A DNA stretch of 64,000 nt from Cyanophora paradoxa (taxonomy: Eukaryota; Glaucocystophyceae; Cyanophorales; Cyanophoraceae), in the NCBI GenBank assembly GCA_004431415.1, contig QPMI01000452.1, positions 62,001 through 126,000 of the forward strand, read 5' to 3'. The position numbers were made by a program, and so were the translations under genes. Below, piece after piece: positions 1-10,680 of this stretch (the first letter of the stretch is position 1; every line of letters starts with the position of its first letter). The notes under the pieces were generated by a model. It was not told the origin of the DNA, searched no databases, and saw nothing but the letters and a program-made list of their open reading frames with translations.

Positions 1-1636
1 CTCTGCGTCTTCCCGCGCCCGCTGCGCCTGCAGGGGCCCCAGGGCGTGGGCCGGGGCCAGCCAGCCGGGCTGGCGGGCGGGGGCGGGCGGGCGGACCCGC
101 TTCTTGGCGACCCAGGCCTCGAAGCGCTCGCGGCACTCGCGGTTGCGCGCCTCGCGCTCCGCCGCCGCCCGCCACTCCCGCGCCCGCTCCCGCCTCCGCT
201 CCTCCGCCTCGCGCTCCGCCTTCGCCCGCAGCCACGCCTGCGCCCGCCCCGGCCGCGTCAGAGGGGAGCGGAGGGCGGGGCAGGGCAGGGGAGGGAGGTG
301 GGGGTGCCTCGTGGGCCATGGCGCCGCGCTCCTCGCGGCGGCGGGCGGCGGCGGCGGCCTGCGCGCCGAAGGCCCGCTCGCGCCTCGCGCGCTCCTCCTC
401 CTCGGCCCGCCTCGCGGCGAGCTTGCGGGCCAGCCACTCGCCGTACGCCTGCGCCGACGTCGCCGCCTTCTCCCGCTCCGTCCACGCCTCCCGCTCCCTG
501 TCCCGCCGCCGCCCGCCGCCCGCTCAACGCCGCGGGCGCCCCTAGGCCTCTCGGGAGGGCGGCGGGCACCGGACGGGGCGGGGAGGCGGGGCGGGAGGAC
601 TTGGCGGCGAGCCAGCCCTCGAAGGCCTCCGCCGAGCTCGCCAGCCGCTCCTCCAGCTCCAGCGCCGCCCAGCGCCTGCCGCCCGCCGCCCCGCGTCACC
701 GGCGCCGAGCGGAGGGACGGGAGGGGCGCGGCGCGCACCGCTCTGCGTCGCCCGCCGCCCGCCGCTCGGCGCTCGCCTGCCGCTGCCGCGCCGCCTTCTC
801 CTCGAGCCAGGCGTCGTAGGGCAGCGGGCCCCGGCGCGGAGCCGAGCCGGGCCGCGCCCGCGCCGGATGCTGCTGCTGCTGCGGCTGGGGGAGCGCCTGG
901 CGGGCGGGCCGTCCTCGGGGATGAGGGCGCGCCGGAGGGGCGGGGCGCTGCGCGGGCGCTGCGGGCTCCCGCGGGACGCGGAGGCGGCGGAGCGGGGCGG
1001 GCTGACGTGCGGCATCTCCGCCGCGGCCGCCAGGAGCGCCTCCTCCTCGTCCGACGTCTCCTCCCGCGGCAGGCCGTGCTGCGCCAGCGCCCCGCCGGCC
1101 CAGGGGAGCTCCGGCTCGGGGGCGCCGGGCCGGTCCGGGCTCCCGCGGGCCGGAGGCTCGAACTCGTGTTCGAACTCGTTCGCTACCTCCAAGACGTCGT
1201 CCACCCTGCTCACTCCCGCCGCCGCTCGTGCGGGGCTCGCGAAGTGGACCGGCGAGGATTCCCTCGGCGGAGGCGGAGGCGCCGGTAGATTCGGCGAAAG
1301 AGGTGCGGAAAATCGCGCGCTAGCTCCCGCATTATGTGGCGACCGCGCAAGGCGCGCTGGTGAGTCCGGGCCGCTGCCGTAAGGGGCAGTGTCCGCCCAG
1401 CTAGGCAGCACTGGCTCGTCGATGTCGGGCTCGTCCGAGTCCCATAGGTCGAATTGCACGCCGCTGGTATCTAGCGGTCGCAGCGTTCGCGAATACATGT
1501 AGGCTGCAGCTGGCGCCCGCGGCGAGCGCGGAGCCGGTGCCGGGGCATCGGCAACGCGGCTCGAACGCCAGTGGTGATGATGTTCGTGGTGATAAGCTGG
1601 GGCTCGTGGCGGCACAAGCGCCCGCTGGCGCGGCAT
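1..1636 (-). CDS. CCDC34-like coiled-coil protein, copy A (3' part outside window)
   Basis: Minus-strand gene starting at the ATG at 1636 (MPRQRALV) and running off the left edge. The N-terminal part is acidic and Pro/Ser-rich, low-complexity, probably disordered. After about residue 200 come repeated charged helices that each carry an aromatic-x-x-W-(L/V)-x-x-K signature: YDAWLEEK, FEGWLAAK, YGEWLARK, AWLRAK and FEAWVAKK, separated by Glu/Arg/Ala-rich coil. That signature is typical of the CCDC34/DUF4207 family of ciliary or microtubule-linked coiled-coil proteins; assignment is by pattern only. In this copy the N-terminal frame is continuous with the long downstream frame for more than 360 codons, unlike copy B. 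Short introns interrupt the coiled-coil part, and their junctions are not resolved. It sits head-to-head with the LRR-TIR gene. Confidence 0.55.
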
Positions 1637-1876
1637 TGCCTTCTAGGTCCAGTACCCACACTTCTCTACTTCTCTACCCAGTACCCCTTTCCCAGCAGCT
1701 TATCGAGGTTCCAAGAAGCAGCAGCTCGCGTGCGGTGTTGACGATCTAGCCAGCTAGCTGTGAGCAAGCTGGCGGACGTGACAGCCCGCCCAGCCAGGCT
1801 CGCTCGTTGAGTTCGGCTCTCGTTGATCCCTGAACCGAGGTCGCACCTGCAGACAGTGCAAAGTACGCTACGAAAC
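1637..1876. promoter_or_regulatory. Shared intergenic spacer of a divergent gene pair, copy A
   Basis: The 240 bp between the first ATG of the minus-strand coiled-coil gene and the first ATG of the plus-strand LRR-TIR gene must hold both promoters. It is visibly less GC-rich than the flanking exons (for example 1660-1760). I see no convincing TATA box. Identical spacer at 9028-9267. Confidence 0.5.
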
Positions 1877-3287
1877 ATGCCCAAGATCGAGGTCAAGCAT
1901 CTTGACGGAGGCCTCAAGGTCTCTTCCTCCCGGCGCTGACGCACGCTGTTTTCCGGGCTGACGCACGCTGTGTTCAGTACTTGCCAGAGCTACAGTTCGT
2001 ATGTGAAGACGAGCATCCCGGTGAACCTCACGCGACGGGGTGGCCAGAGGCTGGTCCGCGAACCGCCCGTAATTCGTTCATATGCCAATCGCTGATGGAT
2101 CGCCGCGTAGCGATCCTCGAAATCGGCCCCGAGAACATTCGGTCCCTATCGCTGTCGAGCCGAGGCCTGACGGAAGTCCCCGGTGAGCTGCAGCCGCGGC
2201 GCCGGCGCCGCCCGTCCGGGCCGGCGTTTTGCCGACGCCTGCCGCAGACGAGCAGCTAGACCGCCTGGTGAACCTCGAATCGATCACTCTGCGCGACAAC
2301 CAGCTGAACGACCTGCCCCGGGGCTCGCGCGCCTCCCCCGTCTGAAGTCGATCAACGTGAAGGACAACCCGCTCGTCTGCGTCCCGCCGAACCTCCGCCA
2401 CAAGGCTTCCCGCGGCTCCCTGGCTCGGGAGGACGTTTTATCATACCTTGAGGCCCAGGGCCACAAGTACACGTGCGCGGGATCCCCGGGGCCCCCGCGC
2501 GCGGCGCCGGCCCGATCGGGTTCGACCCCGACCCGCGCGCAGGCGGCGGCACAGCCAGAGCATGCGGCGGGTCAGCGTGAACTCGGGGAGCGAGCCCGAG
2601 TCGGAGTCGGACGAGGAGGAGGAGGGCGGCTGCACGTGGGTGCCCCGCTTCGTGTGCTGCGGCTCGGCGGCCCCGCGGCGCGCCGGCCGCGAGTTCGACC
2701 TCGACGCCGTCGTCGCCCTCCGCGACGACTCCGCCGCCGCCGTCGGCGCCGCCGTCTGCGGCGAGGTCCGCGTAGCGTACCCCGCCTCCTTGGTCGCCCC
2801 GCGCCCCGGGCCGACGGGGGCGGGGGCAGCTGCGGAAGCTGGACGGGGCGCTGCGGGTGGCGGTGCACTCGGACCGGGCCGCCCCCGGGGAGGCCGCCCG
2901 CCAGCGCGAGGTCGTCGGCCGCTCCCGCGCCCTCGTCCTCGTCCTCTCCGAGGGCGCGCCGTACCCCACTCGCCCCCCCCCCCCCCCCCCCCTCTGAGCC
3001 GCCCCGCAGGGGTACTGGAGTGCGAGCACGCGCTGGCGGACGTGACGACGGCGGTCGAGTCGGGGCGCGCGGTGGTGGCCCTGCGGCCCGAGGGCGCCCC
3101 GGAGCCGCCGGCCGGCGAGGCGCTCGAGGCGATCGCCGTACCCCCCGGCGTGAAGCACGAGGCGGGGGTCGTGCGGGCGGCGCTGCGGGCCGCGACGACG
3201 AAGGCGCCGCTGGCGTGGCCCCGGGAGTCGGGCAAGCCCCAGGAGGATGCCGCCCGCCAGCTCCTCACCCTCGTCCGCGGCGCATAG
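1877..3287 (+). CDS. LRR-TIR protein, copy A (frame broken near 2320)
   Basis: Same gene as at 9268-10680, with the same exon plan: a short first exon from ATG 1877 (MPKIEVKHLDGGLK), an LRR part around 2118-2470, an acidic linker starting MRRVSVNSGSEPESESDEEE near 2563, and a TIR-like domain ending at the TAG at 3285-3287. One C is missing from the C-run near 2320 (four instead of five), which shifts the frame inside the LRR after NQLNDLP. As written this copy cannot make the full protein. Because all differences from the other copy are homopolymer lengths, the break may be a sequencing error rather than decay. Everything downstream of it is intact. Confidence 0.7.
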
Positions 3288-3749
3288 CCGCCGCGCGCCA
3301 GCGGCGGCCGCCGCTCGCTTTTTTCTGTAGAGTAGGGGCAGTTCTGGGCGGGGAGGGGGGTACAGGGGGATACCGCTTGTAAGGGTGTAGAGTAAGGCGG
3401 GGTGGCGGGGGCCCGTCGCGGCGGCAGGTGTGCAAGCCTTGAAGAGCCGCGAGGCGCCGGCCCCAGTGTACTTGTACGCAGGCGTTACGTCTAGGTTACT
3501 GTTGTGCGCTTGTAGATCTTTCTTTCATAATCTACCAGATCTCAGAGCCACGTTCAACGGTTGGTTCAGCGAATGCCTTGCAAATCGGGCTGGTATGCGC
3601 AGTGCAATTGCAAGTCACGTGCACTCAGCCTGGCAGTGGGAGGCGCGCGCGGCCCTGCGGTTATAAAATTCGCCCAAGCATCGATATCCCGGAGTACTAG
3701 TCCTCGGCGAGGCCGCCGGGCCCGATCATGATCATGGCATTCTTTGAAA
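3288..3749. other. Intergenic, convergent gene ends
   Basis: Between the stop of LRR-TIR copy A and the stop of the minus-strand SnoaL-like gene. It has GGGGTAC-rich sequence at 3345-3420 and then lower-GC DNA. A palindromic GATCATGATCATGG word lies at 3724-3737. No gene seen. Confidence 0.5.
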
Positions 3750-4526
3750 TCAATCTCGGTCGACGTCTCGATCGATACTACGTGTGGGGCTCACGTCCAT
3801 CTTAATCGCAGCCTTGACGATCACGCCGTCGCGCACCTGCGCACCCTCCGCCGTCAGCTGCGGGCAGAGTTCGCGGCCCGCGCGCAGACGGGAGCCGAGG
3901 GGGCTCACGGTGTAGACGGCGAGGCAGTGGGCGGTGCGCAGCGGCCCGCGGATGATCTGCGCGCCACGCAGTCTCCAGGTCAGCAGGCCCTGGCTCAAGA
4001 TCTAGAGAGGGCAGACGAGGCGCGCGCAGGCGGGCGCGCCTCGCGGTCGACGACGGTGTCGCCCATCGCGAGGCGGCCGACGACGTCGCAGTGCAGCTCC
4101 GGCGACTTGAAGCGCTCCACGTACCTGCGTATGCGGCCGGGTGCCGAAATTAAACCCGGGCCTCGCTGCCGGCGCCGCGTGCCACCGCGCGCGCGCGAAC
4201 CTCGGGCGCATCTCTTCCTTTCCGCTCGCCAGAACCTGCGTCGCGGCGCGTCGTTCCAGTGAGCGCGCGCACGTGCACGTCGCCGGCTGCGCGGCCGCGG
4301 GCGCTCACCTTGCCGTCGTCGAGGTTCACCAGCAGCGCGTCGTCAGCGAAGCAAGCCAAGAAAGCGTCGATGTCGCGGGCGTTGTAGGTCTCCACCTGCC
4401 TCTGCACGACCGCGATTGGGCTCTGCGCCTGACGGGCGGTAGCTCGAACTTCAGCAACAAGGCTGCCCATGCGCGCCGCCGGGCGCCGAGCCGGTAGACA
4501 CTCGCCTTCTCAGCCGTCGACGCCAT
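3750..4526 (-). CDS. SnoaL/NTF2-like fold protein
   Basis: Small minus-strand gene. ATG at 4526 gives MASTAEK; joining through a GC-AG intron then gives AQSPIAVVQRQVETYNARD and IDAFLACFADDALLVNLDDGK, the helix-helix-strand opening of SnoaL-like/nuclear-transport-factor-2 folds (x-Y-x-x-x-D-x-x-x-F...F..D). Later exons give YVERFKSPELHCDVVGRLAMGD, then VVDREAR, and finally LAVYTV and DGVIVKAAI, which fit the curved sheet of this fold (G..VVD.E and a closing strand). Family members include polyketide cyclases, ketosteroid isomerases and small binding proteins, so no reaction can be assigned. An alternative start (MGSLVAEV at about 4470) avoids the GC donor. The last ten codons lie inside the duplicated block, so the duplication edge at 3783 falls within this gene. 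Confidence 0.6.
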
Positions 4527-4539
4527 CGCAGCAAGCCTC

Positions 4540-4775
4540 CAGCTAAAGCTCAAGCCTCGAGCTCAAGCTCAAGCGCAAGCTCAAGCTCAATTGCAAGCGC
4601 GAGCTCATGATCAAGCTCAAGATCAAGCCTCGATCAAGCTTAACTTGGCAGCCGGCGCCTCGAGCTCGAGCTCAACGTTAACGCGCCAGCGCTAGCCCGG
4701 CCCGGCCGCGCGCTAGCCTCGCGCTCGCGCTAGCCTCGAGCTCGAGCTCAACGCGCCAGCGCCCGGCGCTAGCTA
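4540..4775. repeat. Low-complexity AGCTCAAG / CTCGAGCT tract
   Basis: About 230 bp dominated by AAGCTCAAGCTC-type hexamers that grade into CTCGAGCTCGAGCTC and GCGCTAGC words. Directly upstream of the SnoaL-like start. It looks like slippage-expanded simple sequence; nothing coding. Confidence 0.7.
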
Positions 4776-5149
4776 AAACATTATTTTACCTTTTCAAATC
4801 CGGATCGAATTTAGGTTTTCGCTTTTTAGAGGCCGCGGGGCCAGGAGGCTTAGGGCCGGTCCAGATCCAAAGGCGCCCCAGCGGGCCATGGGCTGGCCAT
4901 GGGGACCCCGTTCCGCGGGTGCTTTGCAGAAAAGATGAAATTCAAATAATGTTTCGAAAAGACAGCAAGCGGATGCGAACACTAAAACACAATTGCAATG
5001 AAGTGCTGCACATGCGGACGTGAAGGAGATCGATATCATGTAAAAAATTAAATACGTTTACAGAGATGCAAAGCTGAATTCAAAAAAGGCGCGCGCGGGG
5101 GCTGCCCTCGGCGCCATTGCGGAAAAGAAACTATGTGCATGGCACGGGT
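4776..5149. other. Intergenic, nothing recognised
   Basis: Lower-GC sequence between the divergent SnoaL-like promoter side and the 3' end of the His-rich membrane gene. No convincing ORF, RNA gene or repeat. Confidence 0.4.
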
Positions 5150-6687
5150 CTACCGTAAAATTATGCGCGAAAACGAATGAAATTGTGGTGTTACAACTGA
5201 AAATGGCCGGAGGCGAACGGTTTGGAAGAGGGCACAGGGCCTGGGGCCGCGCGGGGCCCGGAGCCGCGCGCGGCCGCTCATGCTGCGGCCGCCGGCGCGA
5301 GGCCCTCGGCCGCGTGGTTGTGGTGCTCCAGCCCCGCGCACCCGCACCCGCGCCTGAGGCGACGGAGCCCGGTTGGCGTGACGGGTGCAAAAGAGAGGAG
5401 CCGGGGCGGGGGAAGGGCGAGGGGGGTACGCACAGCTCGGTCGAGTGGCGCCGAAAGGGGCGGTGCGCGGGGTGGCCTGCGCGGGGCGGGCCCGGGCTCA
5501 GACCGCGGGCGGAGGGCAAGCCCGAAGGGCGCGGGCGAGGCACCCTCGCCGGCCGCGAGGACGTGCGGCCGCCCCGCCGCCGCGTGGGCGTGCGCGTGGT
5601 GGTGGGCGGCGGCCGGGCTGTGGGCGTGGTGGGGCCGTGGGGCGTGGTGGTGCTCGGCGGCGTGGGCGTGCGAGCCGTGCCGGGGCGCCCGGCTGCGCTC
5701 CCGCGCCTCCACCAGCTCGTGCTCCGCCTCGGCGCTGTGGATGCTCCACCGCTGCGCATGCCCGCCCGGCGGCTCGCTCGGCGCGCGCGAGCCTCGGGGG
5801 CGGGCGGGGGCGGGGCGCACGGTGATTAGGTACTGCACGGCGCGGTCGCAGAGGTCGCGGGAGCCCGGGATCACCAGGTCGCTCAGGTCCCCCACCGGCG
5901 TGTGCGGCTGCGGCCCGTCAGGGGCGGCGGGCGCGCCGGCGCTGGCGCCGGCGCCGGGCGGGCGCACCGGGTGGAGCTCGGCGAGCTGCTGGAGGGCGGC
6001 GCCGGCGTCCGCCGCGGCGACGGGCGCCACCGCGCACGTCACCTGCCGCCGCGGAGCGAAGCGGTCAGCCGGGCCGCGCTCGGAGCGGGCCCGAGGGGCA
6101 GGGGCAGGGGCAGGGGCGACCTGCGCGGCGCCGCTGGCGATGGCGGCGAGCCTCGCGGCCTCGGCGGCGGCGGCGGCGCCGCCGGCGACGCCCGTGGCGG
6201 CGGCCCAGCAGACGGCCTCGGCGACGCAGCAGACGGGGCGGGCGAGGCGCTCCTCGGCGAGGTGCGCGCCGACCTCGGCGCCGTGGCCGGCGTCGTCCAG
6301 GAGCGCGTGCAGGTCGTGCCGCTGCACGGCGTCCACCACGCCGTACGCCGCCCCGCCGAGCACGCCGACGGCCGCCCCCGCGTAGTGCAGGAGGTGCACC
6401 ACGACGAAGTCGATGCCCCGGTTCACCTTGAACATCGCGGCGCCCACCAGCTGCACCGCCAGCCGCACCCGCGGGAAGAGCAGCGCCAGAATGGCCGCCA
6501 CGCGCACCCAGCTCCACGCGCACTCCGTCGCCGAGTGCGCGGCGCGGAAGGCCGCGCGGGGCTTCACGAAACGGTGCCCCAGCCTCCGCTGGCTCCCATC
6601 GGTCCCGCTGCAGCAGTCCTCGCCGGCGCTGGTGCTGTGGCCCGCGGACGAGATGCCGGGCCGGAGGCGCTGCTCTCGCCGATCCAT
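5150..6687 (-). CDS. Unrecognised membrane protein with His-rich segment
   Basis: From ATG 6687 (MDRREQRLRPG) the minus strand stays open for over 400 codons. Visible parts in order: a basic N-terminus; three hydrophobic stretches (WVRVAAILALLF, FVVVHLLHYAGAAVGVLGG, CVAEAVCWAAATGVAGG) suggesting membrane helices; a long Ala/Pro/Arg linker; and a His-rich tract near residues 330-370 (HAHAAEHHH, HHHAHAHAAAGRPH) that could bind metal. A GTGCGTACCCCC donor at about 5435 pairs with a CCTCAG acceptor near 5355, after which the frame can end at 5150; unspliced, it would stop at 5278. I do not recognise the family. Both ends of the reading frame should be treated as provisional. Confidence 0.45.
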
Positions 6688-7148
6688 GCCGGCGCCGCGT
6701 CACCGCGCCCGCAAGCTCGGCCGCAACGAGCCCCTCTTTCCTGGCCGGCTGGCCGCTCGCCCCGTGGGCGCCGAAGACCGCGCCTCCCCGCGGCCGAGAT
6801 GTCGACGGGCGGCCGCGGGGCGGGCGGGGGCGGGCTGTCGCGGGGCGGGCAGCCAACCCGCGACGCGGAGCTCTGCTCCCGCGACGAGTGTTGCCGCCCG
6901 AACAAGCTTGAGGGAGAGCGATGGCGTCAACCCCAAAGTGGGGGGAAGAGCGCGCCGGGGGTACAGGGAAGCGCGTTGAACACCTTCGTCGAAGCTTCGC
7001 TAGGATCCGGATTTCGAATTCAGAGCTCACTGATCCCAATGCAACCTTCGATTTCGGAGCCCTTCAACTATGACTACAGCCACGGAGGAGAAACGCGCGC
7101 TGGTGCAGCTAGCGCTCGCCGGCAGGCTGAAGCTTAAGGAGCACTGCA
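6688..7148. other. Intergenic, nothing recognised
   Basis: Between the start of the His-rich membrane gene and the stop of the coiled-coil gene, both minus strand, so it should contain the former's promoter. GC falls from about 6890 onward. No gene seen. Confidence 0.4.
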
Positions 7149-9027
7149 CTAGTGGCGGTGGCGATGGAGGGCGGCGGGGCCGGCGGCCGAGCCCGGGCGG
7201 GCGGGGCTCTTGGCCCGCGAGGCGCCGGCGGTGGAGTAGGAGAGGATGAGGGAGCCGCGCGTGTTCGCCACCGCCCACCGCCGCGCCGCCTCCGCCTCCC
7301 TGCCCGACCAAGCCAGCCCGATCAGCGCCGGGGGTACGAGGGCGATGGGGGCGGGGCGGGGGTTACAGCGCACTCGAGCTTGCGGGCCTCCTCTGCGTCT
7401 TCCCGCGCCCGCTGCGCCTGCAGGGGCCCCAGGGCGTGGGCCGGGGCCAGCCAGCCGGGCTGGCGGGCGGGGGGCGGGCGGGCGGACCCGCTTCTTGGCG
7501 ACCCAGGCCTCGAAGCGCTCGCGGCACTCGCGGTTGCGCGCCTCGCGCTCCGCCGCCGCCCGCCACTCCCGCGCCCGCTCCCGCCTCCGCTCCTCCGCCT
7601 CGCGCTCCGCCTTCGCCCGCAGCCACGCCTGCGCCCGCCCCGGCCGCGTCAGAGGGGAGCGGAGGGCGGGGCAGGGCAGGGGAGGGAGGTGGGGGTGCCT
7701 CGTGGGCCATGGCGCCGCGCTCCTCGCGGCGGCGGGCGGCGGCGGCGGCCTGCGCGCCGAAGGCCCGCTCGCGCCTCGCGCGCTCCTCCTCCTCGGCCCG
7801 CCTCGCGGCGAGCTTGCGGGCCAGCCACTCGCCGTACGCCTGCGCCGACGTCGCCGCCTTCTCCCGCTCCGTCCACGCCTCCCGCTCCCTGTCCCGCCGC
7901 CGCCCGCCGCCCGCTCAACGCCGCGGGCGCCCCTAGGCCTCTCGGGAGGGCGGCGGGCACCGGACGGGGGCGGGGGAGGCGGGGCGGGAGGACTTGGCGG
8001 CGAGCCAGCCCTCGAAGGCCTCCGCCGAGCTCGCCAGCCGCTCCTCCAGCTCCAGCGCCGCCCAGCGCCTGCCGCCCGCCGCCCCGCGTCACCGGCGCCG
8101 AGCGGAGGGACGGAGGGGCGCGGCGCGCACCGCTCTGCGTCGCCCGCCGCCCGCCGCTCGGCGCTCGCCTGCCGCTGCCGCGCCGCCTTCTCCTCGAGCC
8201 AGGCGTCGTAGGGCAGCGGGCCCCGGCGCGGAGCCGAGCCGGGCCGCGCCCGCGCCGGATGCTGCTGCTGCTGCGGCTGGGGGAGCGCCTGGCGGGCGGG
8301 CCGTCCTCGGGGATGAGGGCGCGCCGGAGGGGCGGGGCGCTGCGCGGGCGCTGCGGGCTCCCGCGGGACGCGGAGGCGGCGGAGCGGGGCGGGCTGACGT
8401 GCGGCATCTCCGCCGCGGCCGCCAGGAGCGCCTCCTCCTCGTCCGACGTCTCCTCCCGCGGCAGGCCGTGCTGCGCCAGCGCCCCGCCGGCCCAGGGGAG
8501 CTCCGGCTCGGGGGCGCCGGGCCGGTCCGGGCTCCCGCGGGCCGGAGGCTCGAACTCGTGTTCGAACTCGTTCGCTACCTCCAAGACGTCGTCCACCCTG
8601 CTCACTCCCGCCGCCGCTCGTGCGGGGCTCGCGAAGTGGACCGGCGAGGATTCCCTCGGCGGAGGCGGAGGCGCCGGTAGATTCGGCGAAAGAGGTGCGG
8701 AAAATCGCGCGCTAGCTCCCGCATTATGTGGCGACCGCGCAAGGCGCGCTGGTGAGTCCGGGCCGCTGCCGTAAGGGGCAGTGTCCGCCCAGCTAGGCAG
8801 CACTGGCTCGTCGATGTCGGGCTCGTCCGAGTCCCATAGGTCGAATTGCACGCCGCTGGTATCTAGCGGTCGCAGCGTTCGCGAATACATGTAGGCTGCA
8901 GCTGGCGCCCGCGGCGAGCGCGGAGCCGGTGCCGGGCATCGGCAACGCGGCTCGAACGCCAGTGGTGATGATGTTCGTGGTGATAAGCTGGGGCTCGTGG
9001 CGGCACAAGCGCCCGCTGGCGCGGCAT
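7149..9027 (-). CDS. CCDC34-like coiled-coil protein, copy B
   Basis: Complete copy of the gene cut off at the window start. The coiled-coil exons carry the series YDAWLEEK (about 8200), FEGWLAAK (8010), YGEWLARK (7820), AWLRAK and FEAWVAKK (7500-7620). The next exon reads AQRAREDAEEARKLECA (7395-7370), followed by an intron with a GTACCCCC word and a last exon AEAARRWAVANTRGS ending in ALHRHRH and a stop at 7149. The segment from 7149 to 7390 is outside the duplication, so only this copy shows the true C-terminus. Relative to copy A one G is missing near 8936, which separates the first ATG at 9027 from the main frame; a downstream in-frame ATG (MYSRTLRPL) near 8890 would rescue most of the protein. 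Function is inferred only from the W-L-x-x-K coils. Confidence 0.6.
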
Positions 9028-9267
9028 TGCCTTCTAGGTCCAGTACCCACACTTCTCTACTTCTCTACCCAGTACCCCTTTCCCAGCAGCTTATCGAGGT
9101 TCCAAGAAGCAGCAGCTCGCGTGCGGTGTTGACGATCTAGCCAGCTAGCTGTGAGCAAGCTGGCGGACGTGACAGCCCGCCCAGCCAGGCTCGCTCGTTG
9201 AGTTCGGCTCTCGTTGATCCCTGAACCGAGGTCGCACCTGCAGACAGTGCAAAGTACGCTACGAAAC
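9028..9267. promoter_or_regulatory. Shared intergenic spacer of a divergent gene pair, copy B
   Basis: Identical to 1637-1876. Separates the first ATGs of the coiled-coil gene (-) and the LRR-TIR gene (+) by 240 bp and presumably acts as a bidirectional promoter. Confidence 0.5.
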
Positions 9268-10680
9268 ATGCCCAAGATCGAGGTCAAGCATCTTGACGGA
9301 GGCCTCAAGGTCTCTTCCTCCCGGCGCTGACGCACGCTGTTTTCCGGGCTGACGCACGCTGTGTTCAGTACTTGCCAGAGCTACAGTTCGTATGTGAAGA
9401 CGAGCATCCCGGTGAACCTCACGCGACGGGGTGGCCAGAGGCTGGTCCGCGAACCGCCCGTAATTCGTTCATATGCCAATCGCTGATGGATCGCCGCGTA
9501 GCGATCCTCGAAATCGGCCCCGAGAACATTCGGTCCCTATCGCTGTCGAGCCGAGGCCTGACGGAAGTCCCCGGTGAGCTGCAGCCGCGGCGCCGGCGCC
9601 GCCCGTCCGGGCCGGCGTTTTGCCGACGCCTGCCGCAGACGAGCAGCTAGACCGCCTGGTGAACCTCGAATCGATCACTCTGCGCGACAACCAGCTGAAC
9701 GACCTGCCCCCGGGGCTCGCGCGCCTCCCCCGTCTGAAGTCGATCAACGTGAAGGACAACCCGCTCGTCTGCGTCCCGCCGAACCTCCGCCACAAGGCTT
9801 CCCGCGGCTCCCTGGCTCGGGAGGACGTTTTATCATACCTTGAGGCCCAGGGCCACAAGTACACGTGCGCGGGATCCCCGGGGCCCCCGCGCGCGGCGCC
9901 GGCCCGATCGGGTTCGACCCCGACCCGCGCGCAGGCGGCGGCACAGCCAGAGCATGCGGCGGGTCAGCGTGAACTCGGGGAGCGAGCCCGAGTCGGAGTC
10001 GGACGAGGAGGAGGAGGGCGGCTGCACGTGGGTGCCCCGCTTCGTGTGCTGCGGCTCGGCGGCCCCGCGGCGCGCCGGCCGCGAGTTCGACCTCGACGCC
10101 GTCGTCGCCCTCCGCGACGACTCCGCCGCCGCCGTCGGCGCCGCCGTCTGCGGCGAGGTCCGCGTAGCGTACCCCGCCTCCTTGGTCGCCCCCGCGCCCC
10201 GGGCCGACGGGGGCGGGGGCAGCTGCGGAAGCTGGACGGGGCGCTGCGGGTGGCGGTGCACTCGGACCGGGCCGCCCCCGGGGAGGCCGCCCGCCAGCGC
10301 GAGGTCGTCGGCCGCTCCCGCGCCCTCGTCCTCGTCCTCTCCGAGGGCGCGCCGTACCCCCCTCGCCCCCCCCCCCCCCCCCCCCTCTGAGCCGCCCCGC
10401 AGGGGTACTGGAGTGCGAGCACGCGCTGGCGGACGTGACGACGGCGGTCGAGTCGGGGCGCGCGGTGGTGGCCCTGCGGCCCGAGGGCGCCCCGGAGCCG
10501 CCGGCCGGCGAGGCGCTCGAGGCGATCGCCGTACCCCCCGGCGTGAAGCACGAGGCGGGGGTCGTGCGGGCGGCGCTGCGGGCCGCGACGACGAAGGCGC
10601 CGCTGGCGTGGCCCCGGGAGTCGGGCAAGCCCCAGGAGGATGCCGCCCGCCAGCTCCTCACCCTCGTCCGCGGCGCATAG
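9268..10680 (+). CDS. LRR-TIR protein, copy B (intact)
   Basis: Exons read as 9268-9309, 9369-9411, 9502-9573, 9639-about 9868, then from about 9957 to 10158, about 10207-10342 and about 10394-10680. Exons 1-4 encode leucine-rich repeats (LPELQFV, IRSLSLSSRGLTEVP, LVNLESITLRDNQLNDLP, LPRLKSINVKDNPLVCVPPN) with the classic LxxLxLxxNxLxxLP rhythm and a C-terminal cap. An acidic Ser/Glu linker follows. The last exons form a TIR-like domain: FDLDAVVALRDDS (box 1), LRVAVHSDRAAPGE (BB-loop region), SRALVLVLSEGVLECEHAL and ESGRAVVAL (box 3). By my alignment the Glu that NAD-cleaving TIRs use is Asp here (codon 10432-10434). LRR-TIR proteins commonly act in innate sensing; that role is inference. The fifth intron seems to start with GC (G|GCGCGCCGTACCCC). 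Confidence 0.7.

Larger units (their letters stand above)
1..3783 (+). repeat. Segmental direct duplication, copy A
   Basis: This block is repeated almost exactly at 7391-11177, with the left end cut by the window edge. The right end of identity is at 3783, just after TACGT. Reading both copies side by side I find one substitution (A or C in the C-tract intron near 2970) and seven places where a G or C run differs by one or two bases (near 73, 576, 718, 1540, 2320, 2808 and 3345 of this copy), which accounts for the 4-bp length difference. It carries a coiled-coil gene (-) and an LRR-TIR gene (+). The LRR-TIR reading frame is broken here by a missing C near 2320. Such purely homopolymer differences fit either a very recent duplication or consensus errors. 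Confidence 0.95.

Noticed and set aside
46-1288. Long plus-strand Arg/Pro/Ala frames over the coiled-coil gene
   Set aside because: They are antisense shadows of the minus-strand W-L-x-x-K coils, with compositional bias only.
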